Assembly (NCBI GenBank): GCA_035911095.1
Contig: JAMHWF010000053.1
Span: 186,001 to 250,000 of the forward strand
DNA length: 64,000 nt
DNA from: JAMHWF01 sp035911095
GTDB taxonomy: Bacteria; Pseudomonadota; Gammaproteobacteria; Burkholderiales; Burkholderiaceae_C
Direction of reading: 5' to 3'
Part shown: positions 1-11,571 of the stretch, piece after piece
Numbering within the stretch: the first letter of the stretch is position 1
How the letters are laid out: each line of letters starts with the position of its first letter
Notes under the pieces: model-generated
The model's database searches: none
What the model was told of the DNA's origin: nothing
The model's input: only the letters and a program-made list of their open reading frames with translations
Program-made: the position numbers and the translations under genes

Positions 1-340
1 TGCGCCAGAAGAGATGGCGCGTCACCTCGTCGTCGAAGCGGATCGAGTTGTAGCCGACGCCGATCGTGCCCGGCCGGCCGAGCTCGGCCTCGACCGCGGC
101 GGCGAAGGCGTGCTCCGGCAGGCCGCGCTCCAGGCAGGTCTGCGGCAGGATGCCGGTGAGCAGGCAGGCCTCGGGTTCGGGCAGGAAGTCGGGCGCCGGC
201 TGGCAGTAGTGCATCACCGGCGCATCGATCTCCTGCAGCTCGGCGTCGGTGCGCAGGCCGGCGAACTGCGCCGGCCGGTCGCGGCGCGGCTCGCGGCCGA
301 AGGTTTCGTAGTCGTGCCAGAAGTAGCTGAGGGTGCTCAT
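1..340 (-). CDS. sbcB: Exodeoxyribonuclease I, N-terminal part (cut by window edge)
   Basis: Single-strand-specific 3'-5' DNA exonuclease used in recombination and mismatch repair. About 113 N-terminal residues are visible. The DEDD-family motif HDYETFG lies near residues 9-15 (Asp10 and Glu12 as metal ligands). It is followed by DRPAQFAGLRTDAEL and GYNSIRFDDEVTR, both typical of the E. coli enzyme. The start is the ATG whose complement ends at 340; the rest of the gene lies beyond position 1. It shares its strand with the neighbouring ligase, about 55 bp away. Identification rests on clear motif agreement over the whole visible part. Confidence 0.93.
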   Translation of the reverse strand, partial: MSTLSYFWHDYETFGREPRRDRPAQFAGLRTDAELQEIDAPVMHYCQPAPDFLPEPEACLLTGILPQTCLERGLPEHAFAAAVEAELGRPGTIGVGYNSIRFDDEVTRHLFWR

Positions 341-395
341 GCGGGCAACATACCCCAGCTCTTGCACGCGCCCGGCGCGGCGGAGGCGCGGCGCC

Positions 396-1358
396 TCACC
401 AGGCCGCCTCGCGCACGCGCACGAAGCTGGGAAAGCGCGGCAGCCCGCGCGCGGTGAGTCCGCGGTGGCGGTAGGTGACGGTGCTGCCGATCGGCGGCGG
501 TGCGGCGCGCTCGGCGTCGGTGAGGCCACTGCCGGCCGCGAACTCGCGCCCGTCCGGCAGGCGCAGCTTCAGCGCTCCGAGCCGCCCCTCGTGGCGCCCG
601 CGCCCCGGCAGGTGGCCGACGACGAGCGCTTCCGCGTCCTGCGACGGCTTGAGCTTGAGCAACGCCTCGTGGCGGCCGGGCCGCCGCGAGGCATCGGCGC
701 GGTGCAGCATCAGGCCCTCGCCGCCAGCGGCGACGACCTCGTCGAGCCAGCGCCGCAGCGCTGCGCGGTCGTCCACCCGGCGCTGCGCCACCGCGACGAG
801 CTGCGGCAGCGCCAGCCGGCCGACCAGACGCTGCAGTCGCGCCGCGCGCGCCTCGAAGCCTCCACCGGCCTCGGGCAGGTCGAAGACGTGATAGCCCACC
901 GCCCGCCAGGCCACGGCGTCCGGCCGGGCGTCGCGCACCGCCGCGGCAAGCGCCTCGAACCGCCCACGACCCGCCCAGAGCTCGCCGTCGAGCGGCTGCG
1001 CCGGGAGACCTCGGGTGAAGCTGGGCGGGGCCTGCACCAAGCCGCCGCCGCGAAAGCGCAGCACCCGCCCGTCCCAGTAGGCGCGAATGCCATCCAGCTT
1101 CTCGCTGACCAGGTAGCCGGCCGGGTCGAGACCGGCCGGCGCCTCGCGCGCCAGCAGCAGCGGCGGCGCGGCCGTGCCCGCCGACACGGCACCGGCCGCC
1201 GGACAGCAGGCGGCGGCGCCGACCGCGCCCGCGGCCAGGTGGAGGAACCGCCTCCTGCCGACGCAAGCGCCAAGCCCGGCCGGTGCTGGCCGATCGACTT
1301 CGGCGGCAGGGGGCGCGCGGCGCTTGCAGGGGCGGGAGGAGGATGAAGGCAAGCCCAT
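396..1358 (-). CDS. ligE: Exported ATP-dependent DNA ligase (Lig E type)
   Basis: Minimal ATP-dependent DNA ligase, 320 residues from this start. Motif I is EKLDGIR, with the adenylated lysine near residue 87. DGELW, EGLMLH and LLKLKPSQDAEALVVG supply the later nucleotidyltransferase motifs and lead into a short OB domain. The N-terminus carries a twin-arginine-like signal (GRRRFLHLAAG, near 34-44) and a hydrophobic stretch, so the protein is probably periplasmic. Lig E enzymes of beta- and gammaproteobacteria are known to be small and exported, and have been linked to uptake or repair of extracellular DNA. The ATG at 1358 was preferred over a start at 1505 because GGAG lies 8 nt upstream. 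The longer N-terminus would be mostly arginine and proline. Confidence 0.85.
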   Translation of the reverse strand: MGLPSSSSRPCKRRAPPAAEVDRPAPAGLGACVGRRRFLHLAAGAVGAAACCPAAGAVSAGTAAPPLLLAREAPAGLDPAGYLVSEKLDGIRAYWDGRVLRFRGGGLVQAPPSFTRGLPAQPLDGELWAGRGRFEALAAAVRDARPDAVAWRAVGYHVFDLPEAGGGFEARAARLQRLVGRLALPQLVAVAQRRVDDRAALRRWLDEVVAAGGEGLMLHRADASRRPGRHEALLKLKPSQDAEALVVGHLPGRGRHEGRLGALKLRLPDGREFAAGSGLTDAERAAPPPIGSTVTYRHRGLTARGLPRFPSFVRVREAAW

Positions 1359-1582
1359 GGTCGGTGCTCCGGCGGGGGGCCACTGGCGTGGCGAGGCGGC
1401 CGATGCTCCCCTCGCGCGCCGCGTGCGCCGCCGCCCGCGCGAGGGCCCGGCCACACGCCCATCGGGCCGCCGCGGCGCCTGCCCCCGGGGCAGTGCCCCC
1501 GTCACGGTGTCCCCGAAGTCGAGCCCGCATAATCGTCCGGCACCTGCCTATCGCTGGTGCCCTGCGACTGCCGAGACCGCCC

Positions 1583-4311
<2,729 letters not shown>

Positions 4312-4315
<4 letters not shown>

Positions 4316-5841
4316 GTCCGCCGCCGCCCGCCGCCCCCCGGCCCGTCCGTGCGGGGGCCTGGCTTCGGGTCCTGGGCCTGGCGCTGGCCTGCGCGGCGGG
4401 CCTCGTCGGGGCGGCGACGGCCCAGCCGGCGGCGGCCGCGGCTTCGGCGCCCGCCACCGCGGCACCGCTCGCCGCGCCGCCTGCGGTCGCCGGCCCGACA
4501 GTGGTCCCCGCCGTGCCGCCACCGGCCGTGCTGCCGCCGGACTCGCCGCCGACGCTCCCCGCGCTTCCCGCCGGCGGGCCCACCGCCGCGTCGCCCGAGC
4601 CGCCACCGCTGTCGGCCAGCGGGCAGCGCATCTTCTCGGGCACCCGCGCCCAGCTGCTGCAGGTGCGCACGCTGCTGCGCGAGCAGGACAGTCAGGCCTC
4701 GGTCGGCTCCGGCTTCATCGTCGACCCGGCCGGGCTGGCGATCACCAACTACCACGTCGTCAGCCAGTACGCGCTGCAGCCGCAGCGCTACCGCCTGGCG
4801 TTCACGATGGCCGAGGGCGCGAGCGGCGCGCTCGAGCTGCTCGACTTCGACGTGGTGCACGACCTTGCGCTCGTGCGCCTGGTGCCGCAGGCCAGCGCGT
4901 CGGCGCCGATCAAGCCGCTCGACTTCCGGCCTGCGGCCCGCGCGCTGACGAAGGGCGAGCGGCTCTTCTCGCTCGGCAACCCGCTCGACGTCGGCTTCGC
5001 GGTCGTCGAGGGCATCTACAACGGCCTGGTCGAGCGCAGCTACCTGCCGCAGATCTTCTTCGGCGGTGCCCTCAGCCCCGGCATGAGCGGTGGGCCGGCG
5101 GTCGACGAGGCGGGGCGCGTGATCGGCATCAACGTCGCGACCCGGCTCGACGGCCAGCAGGTCAGCTTCCTGGTGCCAGCACACTTTGCCGAAGCGCTGC
5201 TCGCCCGCGGGCGCGACGCCGCGCCGATCCGCAGCACTGTCTACCCGACGCTCACGCGCCAGCTCCAGGCCCACCAGGCCACGCTGGTCGAGCGCTTCGT
5301 CGCCCTGCCCTGGCGCAGCGCGCACCACCCGCGCTACGCGGTGCCGGTGCCGAGCGAGGACTTCATGCGCTGCTGGGGCGACGCGGCGCCGGCCGAGGGC
5401 CAGTCGCTCGACTTCGAGCGCAGCGACTGCGTGATGGACCAGCGCGTCTTCGTCGGCGAGCGCCTGACGACCGGCTCGATCACGGTCCGGCACGAGGCCT
5501 ACGGCGCCGAGCGCCTGGGCGCCCTGCGCTTCTCGCGCATGTACTCCGACAGCTTCGAGAACGAAAGCTTTTCGTCCGGCCGCAGCGCGACCGCGCCGCA
5601 GTGCAAGGAAGGCTTCGTCGACCGCGATGGACTCACCTTGCGCAGCGTCGTCTGCCTCTCGGCGCTGAAGCGCCTCGAAGGGCTGTTCGACCTCTCGGTG
5701 CTCGCCGCCACCGTCGACCAGCCGACCGAGGGCGTTCTCGGCCGGCTCGATGCCGACGGGGTCGACTTCGAGGGCGCGATGAAACTCGTCGAGCACTACC
5801 TGCGGGGCTTCGCATGGATCCATCGGCCGGCGCCGCAATGA
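4312..5841 (+). CDS. Secreted trypsin-like serine protease
   Basis: Chymotrypsin-fold (HtrA-like) peptidase of 509 residues. A signal peptide (LRVLGLALACAAGLVGAATAQ, about 18-38) is followed by an Ala/Pro-rich linker to about residue 100. The catalytic triad is His148 (TNYHVVS), Asp184 (VVHDLALV) and Ser259 (GMSGGPA). No PDZ domain is recognisable; the C-terminal 200 residues contain four cysteines and no known domain. The only in-frame start compatible with the signal peptide is a TTG that overlaps the acnA stop (TTGA), so translation is probably coupled. The stop overlaps the next gene's ATG. Periplasmic or outer-surface location is inferred; the substrate is unknown. Confidence 0.82.
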
Positions 5842-6875
5842 GCGACGCGGAGCCGTTCGGCCGAGGCTTTGAACCGCAGCCCCTCGCGGCGGCGCCGCGG
5901 CTCGCGCTGCTGGAGGTGCTCGATGCCGACGGCCGCCTGCTGCGCGACCACGACGTGCGTGCCTGGCCGCTGCGCCTGGGCCGCGCGCTCGACAACGACG
6001 TGGTGCTGCACGACCCGCACGCGGCCGCCCACCACGCCCGCATCACGCCCGACGTCGCCGGCACGCCGCGCCTCGTGGTGGTCGAGAGCCGCAACGGCGT
6101 GCGCCTCGAAGGGCCCGGCGCGCGCACCCTGGCCAGCGGCGAGTCGGCACTGCTGCCGCCGCTGGCGCTCTGGCGCATCGGTGACACCTGCTTGCGCCTG
6201 CGCCTGCCCGCCGACCCGCTGCCCGACGAACGCCGCCTGGCCGCGGTGCAGGCGCCGCCGTCGAAGCTCGCGATCGCCGCCCTCGCGCTGGGCGCGCTCG
6301 GCTGGCAGGCCGGCCACCTCTGGCTGCGCGGCAACCCGTCGACCACCTGGGAGGCCTACGCGCTGCCGCTCGTCGGCCTCGTCTCCACTCTGGTGCTCTG
6401 GCTCGGCCTCTGGGCCCTGCTGTCGAAGCTGTTCACGCATCGCGTGGAACTGCTCGGGCACCTGCGCATCGCGCTCGGCTACACGCTCGCCGGCTTCGTT
6501 GGCGACACCGTCCTCTCGCTTGTGGCCTACATGTTCGACTGGCCCTGGGCGAGCCGCATCCGCGAGCCGCTGGGCATCGCGCTGATCGCGGCGATGATCT
6601 GCCACCACCTGTCGCTGGTGCTGCCGGCCCAGCGGCGGCGCCTGCCGCTGGTGCTGGCAGGCATGGCCGGCCTGGCGATCGCCGGACAGATGGGCCTGCA
6701 ATGGCAGCGCAACGACCGCCTGTTCCGCGAGCTCTACATGTCGACGCTGGCGCCGCCGGCGCTGCGCTTCGCGCGCGGCGAACCGCCGCAGGCGCTGGTG
6801 GAGTCGCTGCGCACGCTCGAAGCGCCGCTGCTCGAGCGGGCGAAGGCCGACGCCGCACGCGACGGCGAGCCCTGA
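5838..6875 (+). CDS. FHA-domain membrane protein
   Basis: 345 residues. An N-terminal forkhead-associated-type domain (about 20-130) shows LRLGRALDNDVVLHDPHAAAHHARI and SRNGVRL, the phosphothreonine-binding FHA signature (Gly-Arg, Ser/His and Asn elements). About five hydrophobic segments follow between roughly 135 and 285, so the FHA domain probably faces the cytoplasm. The start overlaps the upstream protease stop (ATGA), so the two are likely translationally coupled. FHA proteins usually partner Ser/Thr kinases, but none is in this window. A link between FHA signalling and the co-encoded protease is inference. Confidence 0.75.
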   Translation: MSDAEPFGRGFEPQPLAAAPRLALLEVLDADGRLLRDHDVRAWPLRLGRALDNDVVLHDPHAAAHHARITPDVAGTPRLVVVESRNGVRLEGPGARTLASGESALLPPLALWRIGDTCLRLRLPADPLPDERRLAAVQAPPSKLAIAALALGALGWQAGHLWLRGNPSTTWEAYALPLVGLVSTLVLWLGLWALLSKLFTHRVELLGHLRIALGYTLAGFVGDTVLSLVAYMFDWPWASRIREPLGIALIAAMICHHLSLVLPAQRRRLPLVLAGMAGLAIAGQMGLQWQRNDRLFRELYMSTLAPPALRFARGEPPQALVESLRTLEAPLLERAKADAARDGEP

Positions 6876-6950
6876 CGCGAACACCTCCGCCAAGCGGCCT
6901 CGCGCGTATGCTCGCGCCGACGCGCCGATCTGCCACGGCGCCCCCGCCCC

Positions 6951-7862
6951 ATGTCGATCCACATCGACGAGACCATCACCTTCCGCAAGCTCGAGATCCT
7001 GCTCGCCTTCATGGAGGCGGGCAGCCTGTCGAGGGCGGCCGAGCGGTTGGGCACCAGTGCCGTCAGCGTGCACCGCGCGCTGCATTCGCTGGAGGAAGGC
7101 GCGCGCTGCCAGCTCTTCCGCCTCGAGGGGCGCAACCTGCAGCCGCTGGAGGCCGCGCAGGCGCTGGCCGAGGTGGCGCGCGAGGTGCTGCGCACGATGG
7201 ACGACGGCCTGCGCCTGACGCGCCAGGTCGGCGGCTACGCGGCCGAGACGCTGCGCATCGGCTCGCTCTATTCGCTGACCAACCGCACCGTGCCCTCGCT
7301 GATCCGCGGCCTGAAGCTGCGCCGCTCGGAGCTGCAGACCGAGCTGGTGCTGGGCTCGAACGACGAGCTGCTGCGCCGCCTGCGCGACGGCTCCATCGAC
7401 GCCGCGCTGATGGCGGTGCCCGAGGACGCGCCCGAGGTCGAGGCGCAGCCGCTGTTCGAGGACGAGATCTTCTTCGCCGCGCCGGTCGGCTCGCGCCGCG
7501 CGCAGGCGCCGGCGGTCGACCTGGCCGCCTGCGCCGACGAGCAGTTCGTCAGCCTGAGCGAGGGCTTCGCGACCTACCGCGGTTTCATGGAGGCCTTCCG
7601 CGTCGCGGGCTTCCGGCCGCAGGTGGTGATGACGACCGGCGACATCTTCTCGCTGATGAACCTGGTCGCCGGCGGCATCGGCTACACGCTGCTGCCCGGT
7701 CGCGTGCGCGGCGTGCTGCCGCCCGAGGTGCAGTTGCTGCCACTGCTGCCGCAGTTCTCGATGCGCCAGCAGATCGGCGCGTGCTTCCTGCGCACCCGCG
7801 AGCGCGACCCCAACCTGCTGGCGTTGCTGGCGGTGTGCCGGACGGCGGATCTCTCGCCCTGA
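6951..7862 (+). CDS. mdcR: LysR-family regulator of malonate use, MdcR type
   Basis: 303-residue LysR-type transcription factor. The N-terminal winged helix-turn-helix is visible in LEILLAFMEAGSLSRAAERLG...SVHRALHSLE. An effector-binding domain follows (LRIGSLYSLTNRTVPSLIRGL to the C-terminus). It lies directly upstream of, and on the same strand as, the malonate carrier and mdc genes, the arrangement expected for MdcR. A LysR-type dyad with T-N11-A geometry lies between this gene and the carrier. The likely inducer is malonate or a malonyl derivative, inferred from context. Confidence 0.85.
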   Translation: MSIHIDETITFRKLEILLAFMEAGSLSRAAERLGTSAVSVHRALHSLEEGARCQLFRLEGRNLQPLEAAQALAEVAREVLRTMDDGLRLTRQVGGYAAETLRIGSLYSLTNRTVPSLIRGLKLRRSELQTELVLGSNDELLRRLRDGSIDAALMAVPEDAPEVEAQPLFEDEIFFAAPVGSRRAQAPAVDLAACADEQFVSLSEGFATYRGFMEAFRVAGFRPQVVMTTGDIFSLMNLVAGGIGYTLLPGRVRGVLPPEVQLLPLLPQFSMRQQIGACFLRTRERDPNLLALLAVCRTADLSP

Positions 7863-7961
7863 GCGGAGACATCCGCGGGCTGCATCCCGCGCAAGGCCTG
7901 CGCCCCCCCGGCCCCGAGCCGGAGCACTGATCGCGCGACACACAGGCGTCGGCAGCATCCT

Positions 7962-7999
7962 CGGGTTAACCCGCGATCGTTGCGCCCCGCGAAACGATC
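7962..7999. promoter_or_regulatory. Candidate LysR-type (MdcR) operator
   Basis: Two dyads lie about 100-135 bp ahead of the carrier start. CGGGTTAACCCG at 7962-7973 is a perfect 12-bp palindrome. GATCGTT (7975-7981) and AACGATC (7993-7999) form a 7-bp inverted repeat separated by exactly 11 nt, giving the T-N11-A geometry of LysR-type boxes. The position between mdcR and its presumed target operon supports an MdcR site; binding is inferred. No convincing -35/-10 pair was identified. Confidence 0.55.
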
Positions 8000-8097
8000 C
8001 GCGCCGCCGCTTGATTGATCGGTCCCTCCCGTCCCCGGACAGTCCACCCCCGGAGACAAGCCACGGCAAAGGGCCGCGGCAACCGGGGACAAGACAG

Positions 8098-9471
8098 ATG
8101 ACCGCACACTGGATCTCGATCACTTCGCTGGCCGGCATGTTCGTGCTGGCCACCGCGCTGCCGATCAACATGGGGGTGATCGCCTTTGTCGGCGCCTTCC
8201 TGGTCGGCACCTTGGTGGCCGGCATGAGCAGCAAGGCGATCCTCGCCGGCTTCCCGGCCGACCTGTTCCTGACGCTGGTGGGCATCACCTACCTGTTCGC
8301 GCTGGCGCAGAACAACGGCACGATCGACCTGCTGGTGCGGATGGCGGTGCGCGCGGTGCGCGGGCGCATCGCAGCGATCCCGTGGATCATGTTCTTCATC
8401 GCCGCGCTGCTGACCGGCGTGGGCGCGGTGAGCCCGGCGGCGGTGGCGATCATCGCGCCGATCGCGCTCGGCTTCGCCGCCCGCTACAACATCAGCCCGC
8501 TGATGATGGGCCTGATGGTGGTGCACGGCGCGCAGGGCGGCGGCTTCTCGCCGATCAGCATCTACGGCGGCATCACCAACAAGGTCGTCGCCGCCGCCGG
8601 CCTGCCGCTGAACGAGATCGCGACCATGATGGCCAGCCTGGTGGTGAACCTCGGCGTGGCGCTGCTGCTGTTCGTCTCACTTGGCGGGATGAAGCTGTTG
8701 CGCCAGCGCGCCCCGGTGGCGAAGGAGCGCGTCGACGTCGCCCGCGTCGCCCATGCCCAGGGCGGCGCCCAGGTCTACGGCGACGCCGAAGGCGAGAGCT
8801 TCGGCGCCGAGAAGCGCACCGCCGAGGGCGGCGACGAATCGCTGATGGCGCCGGCCACCGACGCACCGCAGGCCCCCGGCTCCGGCCTGTACCAGGCCGC
8901 GACGCTGCTCGGCCTGGTCGCGCTGGCGGTGCTGACGCTCTACTTCAAGCTCGACATCGGCTTCGTCTCGATCACGATCGGCCTGCTGCTGACGCTGATG
9001 GCGCCCAACCTGCAGATGCGTGCGCTGAGCCAGGTCTCGTGGCCCGAGATCATGCTGATCGTCGGGGTCAGCACTTTCGTCGGCGTGATGGACAAGATGG
9101 GCACGATCGACTTCGTCGGCCACAGCGTCGCCGGCCTGACCTCGCCGCTGATGGCGGCGCTGATGCTGTGCCTGATCGGCGCGGTGGTCTCGGCCTTCGC
9201 CTCGTCGACCGCGGTGCTGGGCTCGCTGATCCCGCTGGCGGTGCCCTTCCTCCAGGGCGACACCGGCGTCAGCGCGATCGGCTTCATCGCCGCGATGGCG
9301 GTCTCCTCGACGATCGTCGACGTGAGCCCGTTCTCGACCAACGGCGCGCTCGTGCTGGCCAATGCCAAGGGCGTCGACCGCCGCGTCTTCTTCCGCCAGC
9401 TGCTCGCCTACGGCATGGCCGTCACGGTCATCGCGCCGGTCGTGCTGTGGCTGCTGTTCATCGTGCTCTGA
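8098..9471 (+). CDS. matC: MatC-type dicarboxylate carrier, probable malonate importer
   Basis: 457-residue polytopic inner-membrane protein with about 12 hydrophobic segments and a hydrophilic central loop (about 205-260). The N-terminal half has the features of the MatC dicarboxylate carrier family (ion-transporter superfamily), including the repeated SPAAVAIIAPIALG and SPISIYGGITNKV elements. The second half repeats the fold with SPFSTNGALVLANA. MatC of Rhizobium is a known malonate carrier. Its position between mdcR and mdcA indicates malonate uptake here, replacing the MdcL/MdcM carrier of other mdc operons. The ATG at 8098 was chosen; upstream in-frame sequence is non-homologous. Confidence 0.82.
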   Translation: MTAHWISITSLAGMFVLATALPINMGVIAFVGAFLVGTLVAGMSSKAILAGFPADLFLTLVGITYLFALAQNNGTIDLLVRMAVRAVRGRIAAIPWIMFFIAALLTGVGAVSPAAVAIIAPIALGFAARYNISPLMMGLMVVHGAQGGGFSPISIYGGITNKVVAAAGLPLNEIATMMASLVVNLGVALLLFVSLGGMKLLRQRAPVAKERVDVARVAHAQGGAQVYGDAEGESFGAEKRTAEGGDESLMAPATDAPQAPGSGLYQAATLLGLVALAVLTLYFKLDIGFVSITIGLLLTLMAPNLQMRALSQVSWPEIMLIVGVSTFVGVMDKMGTIDFVGHSVAGLTSPLMAALMLCLIGAVVSAFASSTAVLGSLIPLAVPFLQGDTGVSAIGFIAAMAVSSTIVDVSPFSTNGALVLANAKGVDRRVFFRQLLAYGMAVTVIAPVVLWLLFIVL

Positions 9472-9501
9472 CCCGCCTTCCTCACTTCACACTCCCTGCC
9501 C

Positions 9502-11181
9502 ATGAACGCCAGAAACTGGAACACGAAGGCCGAGCAGCGCCGGCGGCGCCTGGAACGCGCCGCCGCCGCCCTCGGCGGCCGGCTCGCCGGCAAGCGCGTC
9601 GCCACCGAGGGCATCGGCGCCCTGCTCGAAGCGGTGCTGCAGCCCGGCGACCGCGTCTGCCTCGAAGGCAACAACCAGAAGCAGGCCGACTTCCTCGCCC
9701 GCGCCCTGGTCGACCTCGACCCGGCGCGGGTGCACGACCTGCACATGGTGCAGTCCGTGCTCGCGCTGCCCGAGCACCTCGACGTGTTCGAGAACGGCAT
9801 CGCCTCGCGACTCGACTTCAGCTTCTCGGGCCCGCAGGGCGGCCGGCTGGCGCAGCTGGCCTCGGCCGGCAGCCTGAAGATCGGCGCGATCCACACCTAC
9901 CTCGAGCTCTTCGCGCGCTACTTCGTCGACCTCTCGCCGCAGGTCGCGCTGGTCGCGGCGCAGTCGGCCGACGCCGACGGCAACCTCTACACCGGCCCCA
10001 ACACCGAGGACACGCCGGCGATCGTCGAGGCCACGGCCTTCTCCGGGGGCATCGTGATCGCCCAGGTCAACGAATGGGCGCCGCCCGGCGAGGCGCTGCC
10101 GCGCGTCGACATCCCCGGCGGCTGGGTCGACTTTGTCGTGCGCGCGCCGCAGCCCAACGTCATCGAGCCGCTCTTCACCCGCGACCCGGCGCAGATCAGC
10201 GAGATCCAGGTGCTGATGGCGATGATGGCGATCAAGGGCATCTACGCCGAATACGGCGTCGAGCGCCTGAACCACGGCATCGGCTTCGACACCGCGGCGA
10301 TCGAGCTGCTGCTGCCGACCTATGCCGAATCGCTCGGGCTCAAGGGCAGGATCGGCCGTCACTGGGCGCTCAACCCGCACCCGGCGCTGATCCCGGCGAT
10401 CGAGGCCGGCTGGGTGGAGTCGATCCACTCCTTCGGCTCCGAGCTCGGCATGGAGGACTACATCCGCGCCCGCTCCGACGTCTTCTTCACCGGCGCCGAC
10501 GGCAGCCTGCGCAGCAACCGCGCCTTCTGCCAGGCGGCCGGCCACTACGCCTGCGACCTGTTCATCGGCTCGACGCTGCAGATGGACCTGGACGGCAACA
10601 GCTCGACCGCGACGCTCGGGCGCATCGCCGGCTTCGGCGGCGCGCCGAACATGGGCGCCGACGCGCGCGGCCGGCGCCACGCGAGCCCGGCCTGGCTCAA
10701 GGCCGGCGCCGAGGCGCGCCGCGGGCGGCAAGGGGCGGCCGGCACACCGCGCGGGCAGAAGCTGGTGGTGCAGATGGTCGAGACCTTCCGCGAGCACATG
10801 CAGCCGGCCTTCGTCGAGCGGCTCGACGCCTGGACGCTGCAGGAGCAGACGGGCATGGCCCTGCCGCCGATCATGGTCTACGGCGAGGACGTGACGCACG
10901 TGCTGACCGAGGAAGGCATCGCCAACCTGCTGCTGTGCCGCAGCGACGAGGAGCGCGAGCAGGCGATCCGCGGCGTGGCCGGCTACACCGCAGTGGGCCT
11001 GGCGCGCGACCGACGCGCGGTCGAGAACCTGCGCGACCGCGGCGTGATCCGGCGCCCGCAGGACCTGGGCATCGACCCGCGCGAGGCCACGCGCAACCTG
11101 CTGGCGGCGCGCAGCATGCGCGACCTGGTGCGCGCCTCGGGCGGCCTGTACCAGCCGCCGCGGCGCTTCCGCAACTGGTAG
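9502..11181 (+). CDS. mdcA: Malonate decarboxylase alpha subunit
   Basis: 559 residues. Acetyl-S-ACP:malonate ACP transferase, which swaps acetyl for malonyl on the MdcC carrier protein so that malonate can be decarboxylated. Recognisable segments include ATEGIGALLEAVLQPGDRV, CLEGNNQKQADFLARAL and FSGPQGGRLAQL, all typical of the CoA-transferase-like MdcA family, at full length. It is the first structural gene after the carrier (30 bp gap) and starts an uninterrupted same-strand series. Cytoplasmic complex with MdcC, D and E. Confidence 0.95.
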   Translation: MNARNWNTKAEQRRRRLERAAAALGGRLAGKRVATEGIGALLEAVLQPGDRVCLEGNNQKQADFLARALVDLDPARVHDLHMVQSVLALPEHLDVFENGIASRLDFSFSGPQGGRLAQLASAGSLKIGAIHTYLELFARYFVDLSPQVALVAAQSADADGNLYTGPNTEDTPAIVEATAFSGGIVIAQVNEWAPPGEALPRVDIPGGWVDFVVRAPQPNVIEPLFTRDPAQISEIQVLMAMMAIKGIYAEYGVERLNHGIGFDTAAIELLLPTYAESLGLKGRIGRHWALNPHPALIPAIEAGWVESIHSFGSELGMEDYIRARSDVFFTGADGSLRSNRAFCQAAGHYACDLFIGSTLQMDLDGNSSTATLGRIAGFGGAPNMGADARGRRHASPAWLKAGAEARRGRQGAAGTPRGQKLVVQMVETFREHMQPAFVERLDAWTLQEQTGMALPPIMVYGEDVTHVLTEEGIANLLLCRSDEEREQAIRGVAGYTAVGLARDRRAVENLRDRGVIRRPQDLGIDPREATRNLLAARSMRDLVRASGGLYQPPRRFRNW

Positions 11182-11238
11182 GCGCCGCCGACCGGCCTGA
11201 ACACCAGGTTCAACCGAGGACCACACGAGGAACACGAG

Positions 11239-11571
11239 ATGAGCGACATCCCCCCGGGGCTCGAGACGATCGAGCTCAGCTTCGACGGCACGCGACGGCC
11301 GGCGCCCTTCGCGCCGGTGCTGGTCGGCGTCGTCGGCTCCGGCAACCTCGAGGTGCTGCTGGAGCCAGACGCCGGCGCGCCCTGCCGCGTGCGCATCGAG
11401 ACCTCGGCGCGCGGCTTCGCGCCGATCTGGCAGGCGGTGCTCGGCGACTTCCACGCCCGCCACCCGCTGGCCGGCGTGCGCATCAGCATCAACGACATGG
11501 GCGCGACGCCGGCGGTGGTCGGGCTGCGCCTCGACCAGGCGGCCGCCGCGCTCGAGGAGCCGACACGATGA
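11239..11571 (+). CDS. mdcC: Malonate decarboxylase acyl-carrier protein (delta subunit)
   Basis: 110-residue carrier protein that bears the 2'-(5''-triphosphoribosyl)-3'-dephospho-CoA group on a serine. The likely attachment serine is Ser34 in VVGSGNLEVL, matching the GSGN(L/M)E site of the family. ISINDMGATPAVVGLRL near the C-terminus is also typical. The cofactor is made by MdcB and attached by MdcG, both encoded downstream. A GAGGAACACGAG stretch precedes the ATG. The stop overlaps the mdcD start (ATGA). Confidence 0.93.
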   Translation: MSDIPPGLETIELSFDGTRRPAPFAPVLVGVVGSGNLEVLLEPDAGAPCRVRIETSARGFAPIWQAVLGDFHARHPLAGVRISINDMGATPAVVGLRLDQAAAALEEPTR

